A DNA stretch of 64,000 bases from Phlyctochytrium arcticum. Lineage: Eukaryota > Chytridiomycota > Chytridiomycetes > Chytridiales > Chytridiaceae. The notes under the pieces are model-generated. The model saw only the letters and a list, made by a program, of their open reading frames with translations. It made no database searches and was not told where the DNA came from. Positions 11,460 to 24,112 of the stretch are shown in pieces (the stretch's first letter is position 1; each line of letters opens with the position of its first letter). The stretch is from the NCBI GenBank assembly GCA_025602905.1, contig JAHLKI010000029.1:1-64000 (forward strand), in the 5' to 3' direction. The position numbers were made by a program, and so were the translations under genes.

Positions 11460-13003
11460 TCATAGCACTCGGTAAGCTTTGTCGTCCTCGATATTTCCAA
11501 GCGATGTTGCCTGCACCTTCTGCATATGCAGTAGAGCAATCAAGACTGCCTTTCCTTTTCCTGGATCTGTTCACACCCAAACATTAAACGTCGCACAGGG
11601 TCAAGGCGTGTAAACCAATCCATTTCGCAAGCGAATCGGAAGTTCTGGAACCTACCAATATGGGTTGCTTGAATGAGTTCATTGATGGTAATGACGTCTC
11701 CTCCCTCTTCATCGCCCATGAAACGCTTGTCTAGAAAGCTATCAGAGCTATGAATAACCTACTTTAGGTGACCGGAACCCCACCTGTCAGCATCTCGTTA
11801 ATTTCTAGATTTTCCAAAGTTAGTTTATGGGTCGGCCATCGTTGGAAAGGATCAAGTGAATTATGTCCTACCTCCAATAATGTCATTGAGGAACTGAACA
11901 CTTGGTATTAGTATAAGACATTGATAGCATACGAACCTTCATAAGGCAAACCTCGAATGTCATTTGTGCTTTTAAATACTCTGACAAAGCCTCATATTCA
12001 GTTTTCTCCGCTGGATTCATCAAGGCGTTAAACATAGAATTGGGATCCGATTTGCGCGGTTTGCGAGGTGATAGTGCAGGCTGTTTGCGGTGATGCAGGT
12101 TGAATGTCGGAATAGCAGGGGAGTTGGACTCGTGCGTGTGACTGGCATTTATGATCATCGTATCCGGACTAGCTCGGGGCATGGGGACAATTACAAGGTG
12201 GCTCACCTGCTATTCATTTGAGGAATGGTCTCGATCTGACGGAACGTTTCTGATGAGTCACCCGAACTAGCTTTAACCATTGCTGGAATGTTAAAACGTA
12301 TATCGCCAGATAGATCATCCATGGCATTTACTTTCCAAAATTCCAAGGCTTAACGTAGACAGCCCAAAATCTTCCAAGTTCGCCAAGGGACTATCTGGAA
12401 TAGTTCCTGTCATCGTGGTAGGGGGCCTGGGGTCGGGTACCGCAGATCTTAATCGTGGCTCTGGTTTTGCGGGAGTGTCTTGAAGCATAGAGAAAGTTGG
12501 TGCAACGGGGGATGGTGGGGAAACTGCCAAATCTTCGCAAGATGTAACCAAATCATGGCGGTTTAGCTGTGATGAGACTTCCTCAGTATTCCCACGCTTT
12601 CTTTGCAGATCGCTCCCGCATGTTTCCTTCCCCAATGCGCTCTGTTCAAAATAAGTCTTGGCCGTCGCATCTATGGAGAAAAATCCAAAAATCGGTATGG
12701 ATACTAGCCGTCTCGAAAAGGGTTGCATAGCCTGCTTTAGACATGAAACTTACCACCAGAGTGATTTCCTGCCTTCTCAATAGCCGCCACAACCTTTGAT
12801 ATCTGTCGCTGGAGTTGCAAAACAGCGTCCTCGGCGGCATCCACAACTTCCTCCGTGGGCGGAACGCGTCGTGATGTCCTCCGAAGTTGCGCCTTGGCAG
12901 GAGGGTATCCCCGATTGAGTTGACCATCGACTCGAGCTAGAAGAGCGGTGACCCCTTCACATTGACTAGCTGCTGTTCTCAGGAAGGCTACTTCGCTGGC
13001 CAT
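11460..13003 (-). CDS. SKA3: SKA3-like kinetochore protein
   Basis: Subunit of the Ska complex, which couples outer kinetochores to spindle microtubules. Eight exons: 12754-13003, 12332-12670, 12207-12282, 11952-12168, 11872-11893, 11784-11804, 11656-11730, 11460-11566. They sum to 1107 nt (368 aa) and every phase closes. Residues 1-85 are helical with heptads, as in the Ska N-terminal coiled coil. Residues about 180-190 contain NLEDFGLS, like the FGLS motif of SKA3. The last ~97 residues (EYEALSEYLKAQMTFEFLND ... DVITINELIQATHI ... KAVLIALLHMQK ... KAYRVL) match the conserved tail of Ska1/Ska3 proteins. Two exons are only 22 and 21 nt, so automatic annotation may miss the tail. Divergent from the BRAT1-like gene. 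SKA1 is the alternative within the family. Confidence 0.7.
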
Positions 13004-13618
13004 GCTTTATGTTAGCAAGATCCCCCAAAGATCTCCGACTTTCAACTGGACTTTCAAAACCAGTTTCAAAACCAAATCTTGCCGAGATTATTAACGGAAC
13101 AGCCACCTGGACTCTGAAGCTGTCCCTCTGGCTGTCCCTGAAGCTCCTGAGCTATCCCAGAAGCTCTAGAAGCTGTCCGTGCAGAATCAGGTGCAGAATC
13201 TGCACATGGACGAGGATGGAAGACAGATGCTTTTCCCCATATGAAGAGGACAGGCTTAGAGCATCTATTACTGCTTTGCCCACGCTGAGTTTGGTAGCCT
13301 TCTTTCTGGCTTATTTCGAATACGGCATGCTCAAACTTACAAACTGATACCAGAATATCTCGGATTCTGCTCGTCATGAGAAATTGTTGACTTTCTTTAA
13401 ATCATGCTTCAAAAACAAGAGTTGTGCTCAGTGGATCATTGGAAATCTTCGAGCTTTTCAGATAATAGAGGTCAGCAATTGATCGTTCATGCATAACGAA
13501 ATCAATCAAACTTAATGATTGTTGTAAAGAGTTGCTTGGAGCACCCAGACACACGAGTGGTATCATTAGGCATCCGCTTTTTCGGTTTGTCATTAGATCC
13601 TTCCATCAGTGCTACACC
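13004..13618. promoter_or_regulatory. Shared divergent upstream region (SKA3-like / BRAT1-like)
   Basis: About 0.6 kb between two divergent start codons. It contains a short run of AAGCT(G/C)-type imperfect repeats (13118-13175). No clear TATA box is seen. Confidence 0.4.
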
Positions 13619-16063
13619 ATGCTGTCATTGACATCACGTACTCCAGGGTCGCTTGTTGATGCTAATTCGGAGTCGTTCTTGGAGGCGAAGAAACAACATC
13701 CTCAAATACTTGTGCACATAAGGAATGTTCTGATTAACCAACATAGTCATCCACAGCTTGTGTTTGCCTGCTTGGAAGCGTTGCGAGATCTTCTATCCTC
13801 GAGCGATGGTGTGCAATGGTAAGACTTCCTCCAGACTGTTTGTACATGATCTAAATCCTACATGAAAGGATGCTGGATACTGTTACGCTGCCCTCGGCTA
13901 TCACAGTCAGTCTCTTGTCGCCTAGCCATTTTGTAAGACTTTCTTTGCCCGCCCTGGATATGCGCAGCCAACACTTATCCTTAAAAGATTGTCAGTGAAG
14001 CGAGCAAGCTCCTTTTGGCTATTATTGATGCCCGTGCTACCAGCTCGTTCCCCAGATCACAGATCTCGAATATCTCGTCCACCATTGTGTTGCCAATACT
14101 TGAGAGTCTAAGGCTCTGGCTTATCAACCCTCTCACGCCCGCCCATCTTTTTGCCGCCACGGAAGCACTAGCGTGTATTTGCGCTGCCCCATCCGCTGCT
14201 TCATTCGAAACATTGTGCACACCTGACCTTTTCCCTCAATTTGCGCAATCGATTCTCACCACCGACAGACTGATTTGGTTTCGCGTACTTGAAGCAATGA
14301 AGACCGCACTACGTTGGGTTGAGGACCCTGCGCTGCTCGTCACGGGGATAAAGTACAGAGAAAGCCGCGAAGAAAGTTTCGCTCGTGCATTTGCGTTTTT
14401 CTGGTGTGCCTTGGAGAGTGTGCAGAGTGCTGCAGGTGCCGCTGGAGTGAAGGAAGACTATTTGTACGGATTACTGGACATTATGGCTATTCTTGCCGGC
14501 AGATCAAAGATTCACACACTGAACCTGTGGATGGTGTCTGTAATCCTTCAGATGCTTCACCAATTCGGCTTCAACTGCAGACCAATCAAAATTCCTGTTT
14601 TGCCATGGCAAGATGAGCAGAATGGTGGCGAAAAGTGGCACGGGTTCCCCTCGGTAAGTACAATTGATGACGGAACTTGGTACTCGAGTCAATTAAATCG
14701 GTAATTCAAGGAAGTTGGACCGTTGTCGTCCTTGAGCAAAATATTGATCAGTTTAGAAAACTGTTTGGAGGTCCTGCATTTGCCGTCCGCCGAGGACATT
14801 CACGTTGAATCGTTGCAAATAGAATTAGATGCGACAGACTTCACACAAGTGTTTCGCGGATGCGAAAGCGCGATGCTGTTCATCTTGACGGAGACAAGTT
14901 ACAGGTCAAGCCAGCGCTTAGCACAAACTGCGCTCGGATGCGTAGGCAAACTTGCTCGACGAGCACAAGGTTCCAAAGATAGAGAGCAGGTAAGAGCTGC
15001 CACCTTTTCCCATGAAGAGCTGAACTCTTACCCCCCTTAGTTGGCATTGATTCTTATAGATTTTGCCGCGACGCAAACCGCCCATCCTCAGCACATCACG
15101 TATGTGCTGGAGTTCCTATCCAGGTCTATTTCAGAATCAGACGAGGATTCCCTTTTCGCCGCAGAGTCGAGCTTGTCTTTCCGACTGGGAACTCTCTTGG
15201 TGGCGACTCTTTTGAAGCATCCTCTCTGGAACGTTCGAGATACAGCGGCAGACTTCATAGGTCAATTTTTTCTTGCGCCCATGTGTAACCATGCTGCGGC
15301 CCTCACCTTCGCTGTCCGCCATGACTTGCCAAAACATCTACTGGCTTTGTGTGATGATGAGCAAGCTTTCGTACGAAGCACTTGCTTAGTGGCTGTTCGC
15401 CGAGTGATTTCACATCCACGTGGGTTCATTTACTTGGACGCTCACGGACTACTACCGCAGGTCTGCAGCCACCTGCAATATACGTCGCTTTCTGACGCCG
15501 AATCATTTGTCAGGAGATCTGCTGTGGAGGTTGTGCGAGATTTGGTGGCAGGGAGCTCCGATGATGAGGAGTGCTGGAAACTTGCCAGTTCTTTGTTAAA
15601 TGCAAATTTGCTTTTTGAAATTCTGCATGATTCCGATGATGATGTTCGTACGCGCGGTGTACAGTTGCTGAAGGAAATTTGGAATACGACCGTCGACGCC
15701 GTGGAGTCGAGCAACCGTTCGAAAGCAGAATGGTTCTTTGATTTAAAAGCCGATCAGTTGGTGCTTATCGCGGTAGGGGATGCATCACGTCTGACTCGAA
15801 CCGAGGTTTTGCTCTTCCTGCAATCCCTTCAAGCCGAAAACAGTACGGCTGGCGCAAATCCGATGAAACGCACGCATCCGAACTATGCGCCAGTCGAAGA
15901 TTTCATCCATCGTATCACGAGAGAAGTTGACCTACCCACACTCTCGCTGTCAACCATTGCCGAGCATATGTATCAAGAAGTTCTACATGTTGACGACAGC
16001 GTCATTCAAGAGCATGAGGGTTTGGGAGAGGGAAACAATATCTTGGAATGCTATGACTGTTAG
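13619..16063 (+). CDS. BRAT1-like HEAT-repeat protein
   Basis: Exons 13619-13818, 13869-13932, 13988-14653, 14711-14989 and 15041-16063 give 743 aa with all phases closing. The protein is alpha-helical with HEAT-type repeats throughout, e.g. HPQLVFACLEALRDLL, LLKHPLWNVRDTAADFIGQF, DEQAFVRSTCLVAVRRV and DSDDDVRTRGVQLLKEIW. The last three, and the length, resemble BRCA1-associated ATM activator 1 (BRAT1, about 820 aa in human), which works with INTS11/INTS9 of the Integrator nuclease. The match is from memory of the pattern and could reflect another HEAT protein. An in-frame upstream ATG at 13532 would lengthen the N-terminus by 29 aa. Confidence 0.6.
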
Positions 16064-16070
16064 TGGGGCG

Positions 16071-16312
16071 TCAGGGATTTAAGTTGTGGGACGGCAAGTA
16101 ATGGTCAAATTGGCCCTGTTCCATCTTCGAAAGTTCAACCGATGGCACCCCTTCGCGCCTGGCGAGATGGCTGACAATTCTCAGCGCTACGTGCGCCAGG
16201 CGCTCCTCTGGTGAGATTTTCTTTCCATTCATTTTCTGAAACTGACCCGATGTCCACTCACTGGATCTCACGGTTTTTGACGTGGACGTGGTTGGTGCGG
16301 GACCAAAGTCCA
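16071..16312 (-). CDS. Small hypothetical protein
   Basis: Minus-strand open frame with a start at 16312 (MDFGPAPTTSTSKT...), 80 aa, ending 8 bp from the 3' end of the BRAT1-like gene (tail to tail). The second half (ISPEERLAHVALRIVSHLAR) is a convincing amphipathic helix. A longer in-frame ATG lies at 16343. No family recognised; an upstream exon is possible. Confidence 0.35.
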
Positions 16313-16349
16313 TAACAAAAAATGGCCGGAGGCAGGCCGGCACTTTGAC

Positions 16350-19300
16350 CTTTCCGGTCTGTGTTCCCTATAGGAGGGAGGGCTCCACAAGAACAAACTC
16401 ATAATTTTGTCATCAGCATGATAGTGAGAGTAGTAAACTATTATCACGCCCGAAATAGCCGGGCATTGGAAAACCGCCTTCCTGAGGTCTTCAAATTGGT
16501 AACAGACGTACATACAGTGTGTCTACTCCTTATGCAGATAGATGAATAGACTTGAAAGCTTCGAGCCCGCAATATAGACGACAAATTGTGTACTTCATCT
16601 AAATGTGAGTTTTCATTACTCTGATCTAGTCTTGCTACTGCGCCAAAGTGCCGTTTGAGCCTCAGTCCGCCAGAAACTCGCAAATAGAACGGGCTTCCAC
16701 AGTGGCGAAAATAACAAGCCGTTAAATCGGCGCTGACTGGCAAATGTTTGAGGTCAATTTTTATGTGATACCTGCAGAAATTAGGTTGCAGCTTCCAGAT
16801 AGATTGCAAATGCTTGCTTTGTTCCAGATGTCCTGTTTTTATCCATTTGTTCCACACCTGTTCCACCGCTGTCCAGCACAAGGTATGGTGTCGCCTTTAG
16901 TTGTTATAACCTCCCCTCCCTTGGAAGCAGTATCAGGATCGCCACGGTCAAACGGAGGAGGAGGATATGCTATATTTGACGACGATACAGAGAAGGAGAG
17001 GATATACTTTGAAGTATCAGGTCTGTCTCCCCGCAGATGCGATCGAGCGCCCTCACCTGCAGTAGAGACTGCGGTCATGAGTCTGGTGAGGCTGCTGCAG
17101 GGTTATTCAACCCATGCGACAATTCCTGTCCAAATACATAATTAGAAACGCGCATCTGTGTACGACGTCGCTGAACACCTTCATTCACAAGGTGCATCTA
17201 AATGGCTCGATACTGCACAATCCTTCCAAAGTAAAAGCTGTCTTGTTTCTCAAAGACCGACTTTGCGGCGGACGGGAGAGAAGCCATATGCGCAGTAATT
17301 CAGCTCCTGAACAGCAGCGTGGCCGTCCCAAACACAGCGCCCCGAGTTACCTTCTACACATGCGCACTTATGGTTATTGGCGACAGTACCCTCACCACCT
17401 GAAGGTCAACAGCTGAGCAGTACACTCCGTTGTCATTGCGCGACGGGCAGTGAAGGGTACAGTGCCCACCCTTGATGTAAGTTCCTGATAGACGCGAGCA
17501 ATGGAGCTCATCAGGTCTAAGCCAATCTTCCATCATTAAGAGGGATCAAGACTCGAGCGTCTGCGAGAGGATCGAAGCTCTGGAAGAGCACCGGGACCCT
17601 GTTTGTGACGATTGGCTGCGCATTGTCAGTTTCGATATACACTTATGCACCTGTTTTTTCGTATCTATATTCGTATAGACTTCTGGAAAATGCGGGCATT
17701 TGAGCTTGACCTTCTATTTTGCCTTCTGCGTGTACAACGTCACCTAAGTTACCATTCCTGGATGGAAGCTTGTGGCTCTTCGCGTTCTATGCTGTTTCCC
17801 TCACACTCAAAGCCGGATTGTCGAACTTCAGTTGGACCGTACTGCAGATCGTCAGACTTGAGGAGGAGCACAATACGCTACTCTCGTATCTCTACACTGT
17901 GGTGCCTATTACAGTGCCTCGCTGTAGATCCGTATTACTATCATCTGCGCATCTTGGCAAGCCATATTCATTCTTCATTTATCACGCCAATTAGTGGTCT
18001 CGGCGACGCCTGAGCGTACGGAGTCGCATGAGCCAGGGACTAGCTTTTGACTACAGTACTCGACTGATTCTGATGATTACAGCAATTCGACTCATTTTGG
18101 AAAACACAGATAGGTCTCTGCTACAGTCAGAATCCCTACAAAGTAAAACAAAGGAACTCTTCAGGGTAAATCCCAAGACCTCGTCCTTGAGCACACACTG
18201 GAGCAGCCTCAAACAGCCGGGACGCTGTGGTCATCAAGTCGAACGGACCCGATCGCGAGTGCACGTTCTATTACTCGACCATTTGGCGGGTGCGCGAGAT
18301 GCTGTCACGCAAAATTGTCGGCAATAAGGCATACTGGTAGTTGAGTCCTAGGTTGAGTTCTAGATCTCCAAGCACAGGTACGTACATCAAGAGAGGTTCC
18401 AATGATCGATTGCCGAGTTCCAGGTGGCATATTCCCCGCTGCAGGCCTGCCATTGCCCTTCGCGTTTACACAAGCATACAAAGCAAGTCTTGTGAAGTAA
18501 AGCGATATACAACGGTTAAATTATTGGCGATTGGAATGATGCTGGTCACAATTGGTGCTTTCAAGCACCAAGCAAAACCAAAAAATTTCACCCATTTTTT
18601 CCTCGCCGAGTACAACAGAACGTATGGCTGCATCGACTTCGAGAGTGAGCTAGTCATCGACAACTTTGGGTGGCATCCTAGGTTGCGACCACTAACACCG
18701 TCAGCGGCATGCTACGGAGCCATCCCTCGAGTTACTAAATTGTGCAAACTCCACCAGAGAGTGACTATAGCCACTCCGGAACATGCGTAAGAGGACAGCA
18801 TATTGTAACCAGACCTCGGTCTCTCCTACATCTTCGGAAAACTAGTAGTGTGGGATCGAAGCCTAGACAAAGTGGCTGCAGTAGATGGAGAGGATAGAGC
18901 AAGTATTTTGTACGTTCTGTGGTCATGGTGGGAATCTGCTTTTTATCATAACTCTGCGCGCGTGCCGTAGCACTTGATATAATCTATAGTCAGCGAGCTG
19001 TGTGGCCGAAAGAATTCCGCTAAAGTGGGACATAGCTTGCTGCGAGATAGAACGCCTAAACTCTGTTACAAAGCGGCATGCTCGAACAGGCAGAAGACGC
19101 AGATGGATGTGCTGTAACTGAGTCGGCAGAAGCAAATAAACGCATGCAATTTCAAGACTGTATCTCCCACAAGCTTCTTCTTTAAACCGCTTGCCAGGGG
19201 CTACCGTGAATGGACATTGTGCGCGTGTAAGGTTGTCAGCACGGAACGCTGCTTTGATTGGTGTGCCGTTGAGTTTCTTGGAACAGTATGTTTGTAGGGC

Positions 19301-20999
19301 CGCGCATAGTGCGAAAAATCGCATTGGCACAAATCGTTTTTGTCTGAGTTTAAGAGCGGGTTTAACCGTGATCGCGACGTTAGCCTGGAAGGTTTACCAT
19401 TAGATATTTGCGTCTTCAGTTCTCATTGTTATTGTGCTCCTTTACGTGCTACTGCGCTGAACCGATCATTGAGCAGACACGCAAACGCATGTGACACATG
19501 AGCAAAAAATTGTGGAAGGTTTCTTCACGAAAATAAAATCCGTACCGTACCGCGGCTACACATGTCTTTGATGTGCAAAAGTGCATGAGAAAGGCTCCTC
19601 CAATACCACCAGAGACGCAAACGAAACCAAAAATTGGGCCATGGATGGAGATTTGTTTCAATCAAATATTGGATATATCTCAAGCACCAGAATTCAGTGG
19701 CCTGGGTCGCGCGACTCGCGTGAGTCTCAGTTCAATCCGGATGGCCTTACCCACGTCCTCATGGCGGATGGCGGGGATCTACATGCTGTTGAAGTAGGTG
19801 CATTTTACGTACGGTGCCCTTGGCGGATGGATGAAGATTCCGGTTTTTCACGATAGAACTTAGTGAAGTGAACCATCCTGAGGCCAGAAAATCAAGAAGT
19901 GTTCCAGCGCGCAGTCACATGCGCAGTAATCCGCAGTCAGACAACACAATGCTAGATCTTGGTGCTTAACCGGATATTCAGATGTTTGACATCTATTTAC
20001 TCGTTAACTATTATATGATATCTCAGATACTTTACTGGTGTTTTAGCTCCTAACATGCCCTCTTTATAAGACAGCGCTACGATGGCCGCGCTCAAAATCC
20101 GCGCTCAAAGTCACGCGCACAACGGTTCGCAGAATCTGCATCGATCAACTTCTAGGGAGAATAGTTTGACCTGTTTACAAGACAGTTGCCTCAGGCAACT
20201 GTGCAACACCTGAATTGCACTCTCCAATGGTATAGATAAAGGTCTCCTCCAGTTGTATACACGCATCTACGTCAAGGCCTATTTGTTACCCCTCCCGCAA
20301 AGAATAACTCCAGCAAGCTAGCAAGCTCAGGACAACTTTAAAGTAAGAAGATCTTTTAAATCAACGGCCATTGTCGTTTTAAAGTTCGCTAGTGTCCGGA
20401 AAGCATTTTTCAATGGTTGGCAGACATGCTAGATAGTCTCCCGCAATTGGTTTTACTGATAGTGATCATGACAAAAATAGGACCGTCGGGCTGCTATATA
20501 CCAAACCCGCGGATTTTGAGCCCTCTCATTTTCTATGCCCGGCCACGTTGAAAAGAGAATGGATTGTACATCGCATGTACGAGTTTTCCCACGTTATTTG
20601 GGCGGAGAATTTGGAGAATTTGGCCAAACCACCGGTGCTCTCAATTGCATCGAAAAAAATGCATTTAATGAGAACGGTGTAAATCAAGCGTATGTGGGTA
20701 TCAGATGGGACTTGAAGATTCCCCTTCATAGGTCTAGACGATTGCGTAGAGATGAGTTTCTCTGTGAGCGACGTATATCTAGATCTAGGTTTCAACTTTA
20801 TATTATTGGGTGTAACAGCCAGGATATAAGTGTCGGCTTCGCCTGGCAAAAAACCCTCCAATGTGAAACTTCATTCAGGTTTTTTTCATCACTATTTCCG
20901 AGTATTGGGCAGATATCTGGGCAGGTATAATGTTGGAGCAAGCTGGGTAAGTAACCTATTAACTGTAGGTTCAGTACTTAGCTACTTCAGTTCAAATAT
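16350..20999. other. Gene-poor stretch
   Basis: About 4.6 kb with only short open frames on both strands (none above about 150 codons) and no recognisable protein, RNA gene or long repeat. A spliced gene with small exons cannot be excluded given the architecture of its neighbours. Confidence 0.5.
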
Positions 21000-21004
21000 A
21001 TCGA

Positions 21005-21086
21005 GACGCGATGGCCGAGTGGTTAAGGCGATAGACTAGAAATCTATTGGGTTCCGCCCGCGCAGGTTCAAATCCTGCTCGCGTCG
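21005..21086 (+). tRNA. tRNA-Ser(AGA)
   Basis: An 82-nt class II tRNA. The acceptor stem GACGCGA (21005-21011) pairs with TCGCGTC (21079-21085), with discriminator G. Box A is TGGCCGAGTGG, the anticodon loop CTAGAAA reads AGA, a long variable arm (TTGGGTTCCGCCCGC) is present, and box B is GGTTCAAATCC. A T run (21093-21099) follows as an RNA polymerase III terminator. No intron. Confidence 0.95.
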
Positions 21087-21554
21087 CGAAGATTTTTTTT
21101 GATTTTTCCCTCTGAGCACTACCACTACGCTGTCAGTGACGGTGTGGTTCTACTCGTAACTATGAATTGGTGCAGTAGTGTGATGGAGACTCTGGCGATA
21201 TATATCCGACATCAAAGATAAAGATTCCGAACGGAAATGATAAACGGCTCGCGAGGCGGTCGATATTATTTTGATGTGACTACATTTGGGAGCGGCGTCC
21301 GCCGCGTTTCCTTTTCTCTCCAGGAACGGGCCGTCATCGCTTCAAACATTACCCTTAAACACACCGCTGAACAGAGGCCTAGGGCCGCCGGACGGCAGAC
21401 GGAAAGAAAAGACTTCTTGTTCCGTATATCCTGAACCACGCTCCGCAAAGCTCTCTGTGTTCCCAAACGACGTTGCAAGCATCCTCAATTTCACATTCCT
21501 CAGGTGGAGAATACGACTGACTACTGTAACCCAGCAAGCAAACCTTTGTCAAGA

Positions 21555-22727
21555 ATGTCGCGCGATCGTACGGCTGACCTGCGACGGGATACTCGTCAAC
21601 AGCAACCACAATCCCAATCCCGCTACCAGTCGCCTCCCCTATCTCAATCTCGGCCTGGAAACGCATACAGCAGAAGCGGTAATAACAACGGCTACGGAGG
21701 TGGAAACGATGGTGGCTACTATGGGGGAAATACTGGTGGTGGAGGAGATGTCGAAATGGGCCGCTACCCTCGCGGCAACAGTAACTCTACTCTGAATGCC
21801 GGCGGTTACAACAGTGGTCCAGCAGGACGTCCTGCCACAGGAGGCTCTTCGCTCGACAACTTTTTTGCTGAAGTGGAGGAGGTTCAGGCAGGTCTGGAAC
21901 GTGCTAGGCAAAACATCAAAGAAGTCGAAACATTGCATCAGCGGGCCTTGGTGGCAACGAGTCCGGACGAACAAGCTCGTAAGCAAATCCTTTCGCACAA
22001 TGCCACTTCTTGTACATGAATGCTGATCAAATGTCTAGGTTATACTCGTCAAGTGGATGCCATGCAAGATGAAAGCAGTGATCTCATTCAGCAGTTGCGC
22101 ACTCAAATCAAACGAATAACGAGTCAGACGCAATCTGCACCACAGAGCGATGTCCCAATCCGTCAACAGCAGCAACAAGGGCTTGCAAAACGCTTAATGG
22201 AGGTTGCTCAAGATTACCAGAAAGTACAGAGCAAATCAAAAGACCGATACCGTCAACGGATGGAACGTGAGATTCGTATTGCCCGCCCCGACGCCACACC
22301 CCAAGAAGTGGAACAGGCCTTGGATTCACAGTCCGGCTCCGTGTTTTCTCAGCAATTGCTCTCTTCCCGAATCGGAGCGCAGCGCCAGGCACTGAATGAG
22401 GTTCAAAACCGGCATGTGGAAATTCAGCGCATCGAGCAGTCAATCAATGAGCTTTTCAACCTCTTCCAGGAGATGCAAGACTTGCTAGAACAGCAGCAGG
22501 AGACCATCAACGCGATCGAGACACATGTGGAAAACACCAACGTGTATATCGAGGATGGAAACAAGGAAATGACTCAGGCTATTGTTCACCGTAAGAGCTC
22601 CCGCAAAACCGCCTGGTGGATTTGCGGCTGTGTCATTGTGCTACTCATCATTGCTGCCGTTATTGTGTACTTTCAAGTCATTCGGCCGATGCAAAACACA
22701 ACACCAGCACCAGCACCTGCATCTTGA
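21555..22727 (+). CDS. SSO1: Syntaxin / Sso1-type plasma-membrane t-SNARE
   Basis: Qa-SNARE for exocytic membrane fusion. Exons 21555-21978 and 22039-22727 give 370 aa; phase 1 closes as CGT TAT ACT. A Gly/Asn/Gln-rich N-terminus (residues 1-90) is followed by the Habc helices (SLDNFFAEVEEVQAGLERAR, YTRQVDAMQDESSDLIQQLR). The SNARE motif lies at about 265-328, with the zero-layer Gln in LLEQQQETINAIE. A C-terminal membrane anchor follows at about 332-356 (WWICGCVIVLLIIAAVIVYF) with a short luminal tail. Start chosen at the first ATG; the open frame extends upstream only through GTG. Confidence 0.92.
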
Positions 22728-23055
22728 TTCGACTTCATCATATCCCTTTTTGGTTATCCTCATTGTAATTATGTTTTTCATTAACACCTGCGAGGTGTCC
22801 ATCCTGCTCCGCTGTTGAGACTTGTCTGCCATCTTCATCTATCCACTGTTGCGGGGTTATCGCGTGCGCAAGGTCTACGGCGTATGTCTACCAACGTATC
22901 GCGTATGTTTTCTGAAGTTATCTTTATTTTGTATGTGAAGTCGTGAATAGCGGAATAGCTGGCCTGTAACCTATCTGTAAATATCAAATCATACTTCATC
23001 TTTTATGTGTCAAAAGTGGGCGAGAATCGCTGAAATTGCACGATGTATATTCCTT

Positions 23056-24112
23056 CTATGCCAAGTGGGTAATGACCTCCTGAAGCTCCTCCTCACTCAG
23101 AATTCTATATCCCCCTTTACCATCATCCCGAATCGGTGTGACCACCGCCACTTGGACATTTGTCGAATTGAGTTTCTCCTCCATAACTTGTTTCAGGACT
23201 TTGAGGGACAGAATCTCCGCCTCTTTCAATGTCATGGACTATACAGCGAATGTTAGTTTGTTCCTCAAATATCGTGCCAAGTCCTTACCTTGTGATAATG
23301 TTCCTGCAGCTCCCCCTGTGCACCCTCAGAACCTGAACCGATCGCTTTGGCGTCGTAACGATTAAACGTTCCTGATGGATCGGTGTGAAAGCTATAAAAG
23401 GGTAAAGTCGTTCAGTAAGTGAACGATTGCCGTGTGCTTGGTAAAGCATTCTTACAGCTGAGGTCCCTTCTCATCGACTCCAGCAATGAGGAGTGCAACA
23501 CCAAATGGCCGCGACTTAAAAAGTAGAAAGCAGTCATTAGTATTTGCTCATACCGGCGCCATGCTCAAAGTAGCTATTACCATCAGGGCCTCCTCCGAAT
23601 TGGCGCTCTCCCCAAAGCGTAATGCGAGATCACAGACAGCTTGTGTTACACTCTCAACCTTGATTCGTTCATTGTATGTGAACGTGTGGTTTTGCGCTTC
23701 AACACGTGCATGGTCAATCATTGTTCGGGAGTCTGCCGTAAGTCCGGATATAGCACATCCAAGATGCTGATCAATTTCAATAATCTTCTCGATCGAAGTG
23801 GGCTCGAGGAGGGTGGATGTTACGCGTTTTTCGACGGCCAAGACAACGCCTTCAGATGTCTGAATTCCAACAGCAGTTGATCCAAGCTGTTCATCACCAT
23901 TAGAAACGCACTCCTTGGGATATCACAACTCGCAGGTATGCCCCGCAAGATCCACATACTTTGATAGCTTCAATAGCATACTCGACTTGGAATAATCGTC
24001 CCTCAGGACTGAAAGTATTCACCCCTCGATCGTATTCACTCCTGCAAGCGTGCATGTCAATACAAGTTACGTGCAAATTCACTGCAATCTTTGTTTACCG
24101 CGTCAAAAACAT
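23056..24112 (-). CDS. PSMA5: 20S proteasome subunit alpha-5
   Basis: Structural alpha-ring subunit of the 20S proteasome (Pup2 in yeast). Exons 24099-24112, 23960-24041, 23581-23886, 23456-23514, 23289-23391 and 23056-23238 give 248 aa, the expected length. The N-terminal proteasome alpha signature [20 protein letters not shown] is intact, as are [39 protein letters not shown] and [20 protein letters not shown], diagnostic of alpha-5. The first exon codes only MFLTR (14 nt). Introns are 50-65 nt. Confidence 0.96.

Noticed and set aside
17600..18800. Series of 60-150-codon plus-strand frames as a membrane protein gene
   Set aside because: No phase-consistent splice solution, no conserved motifs and frequent stops in every frame.
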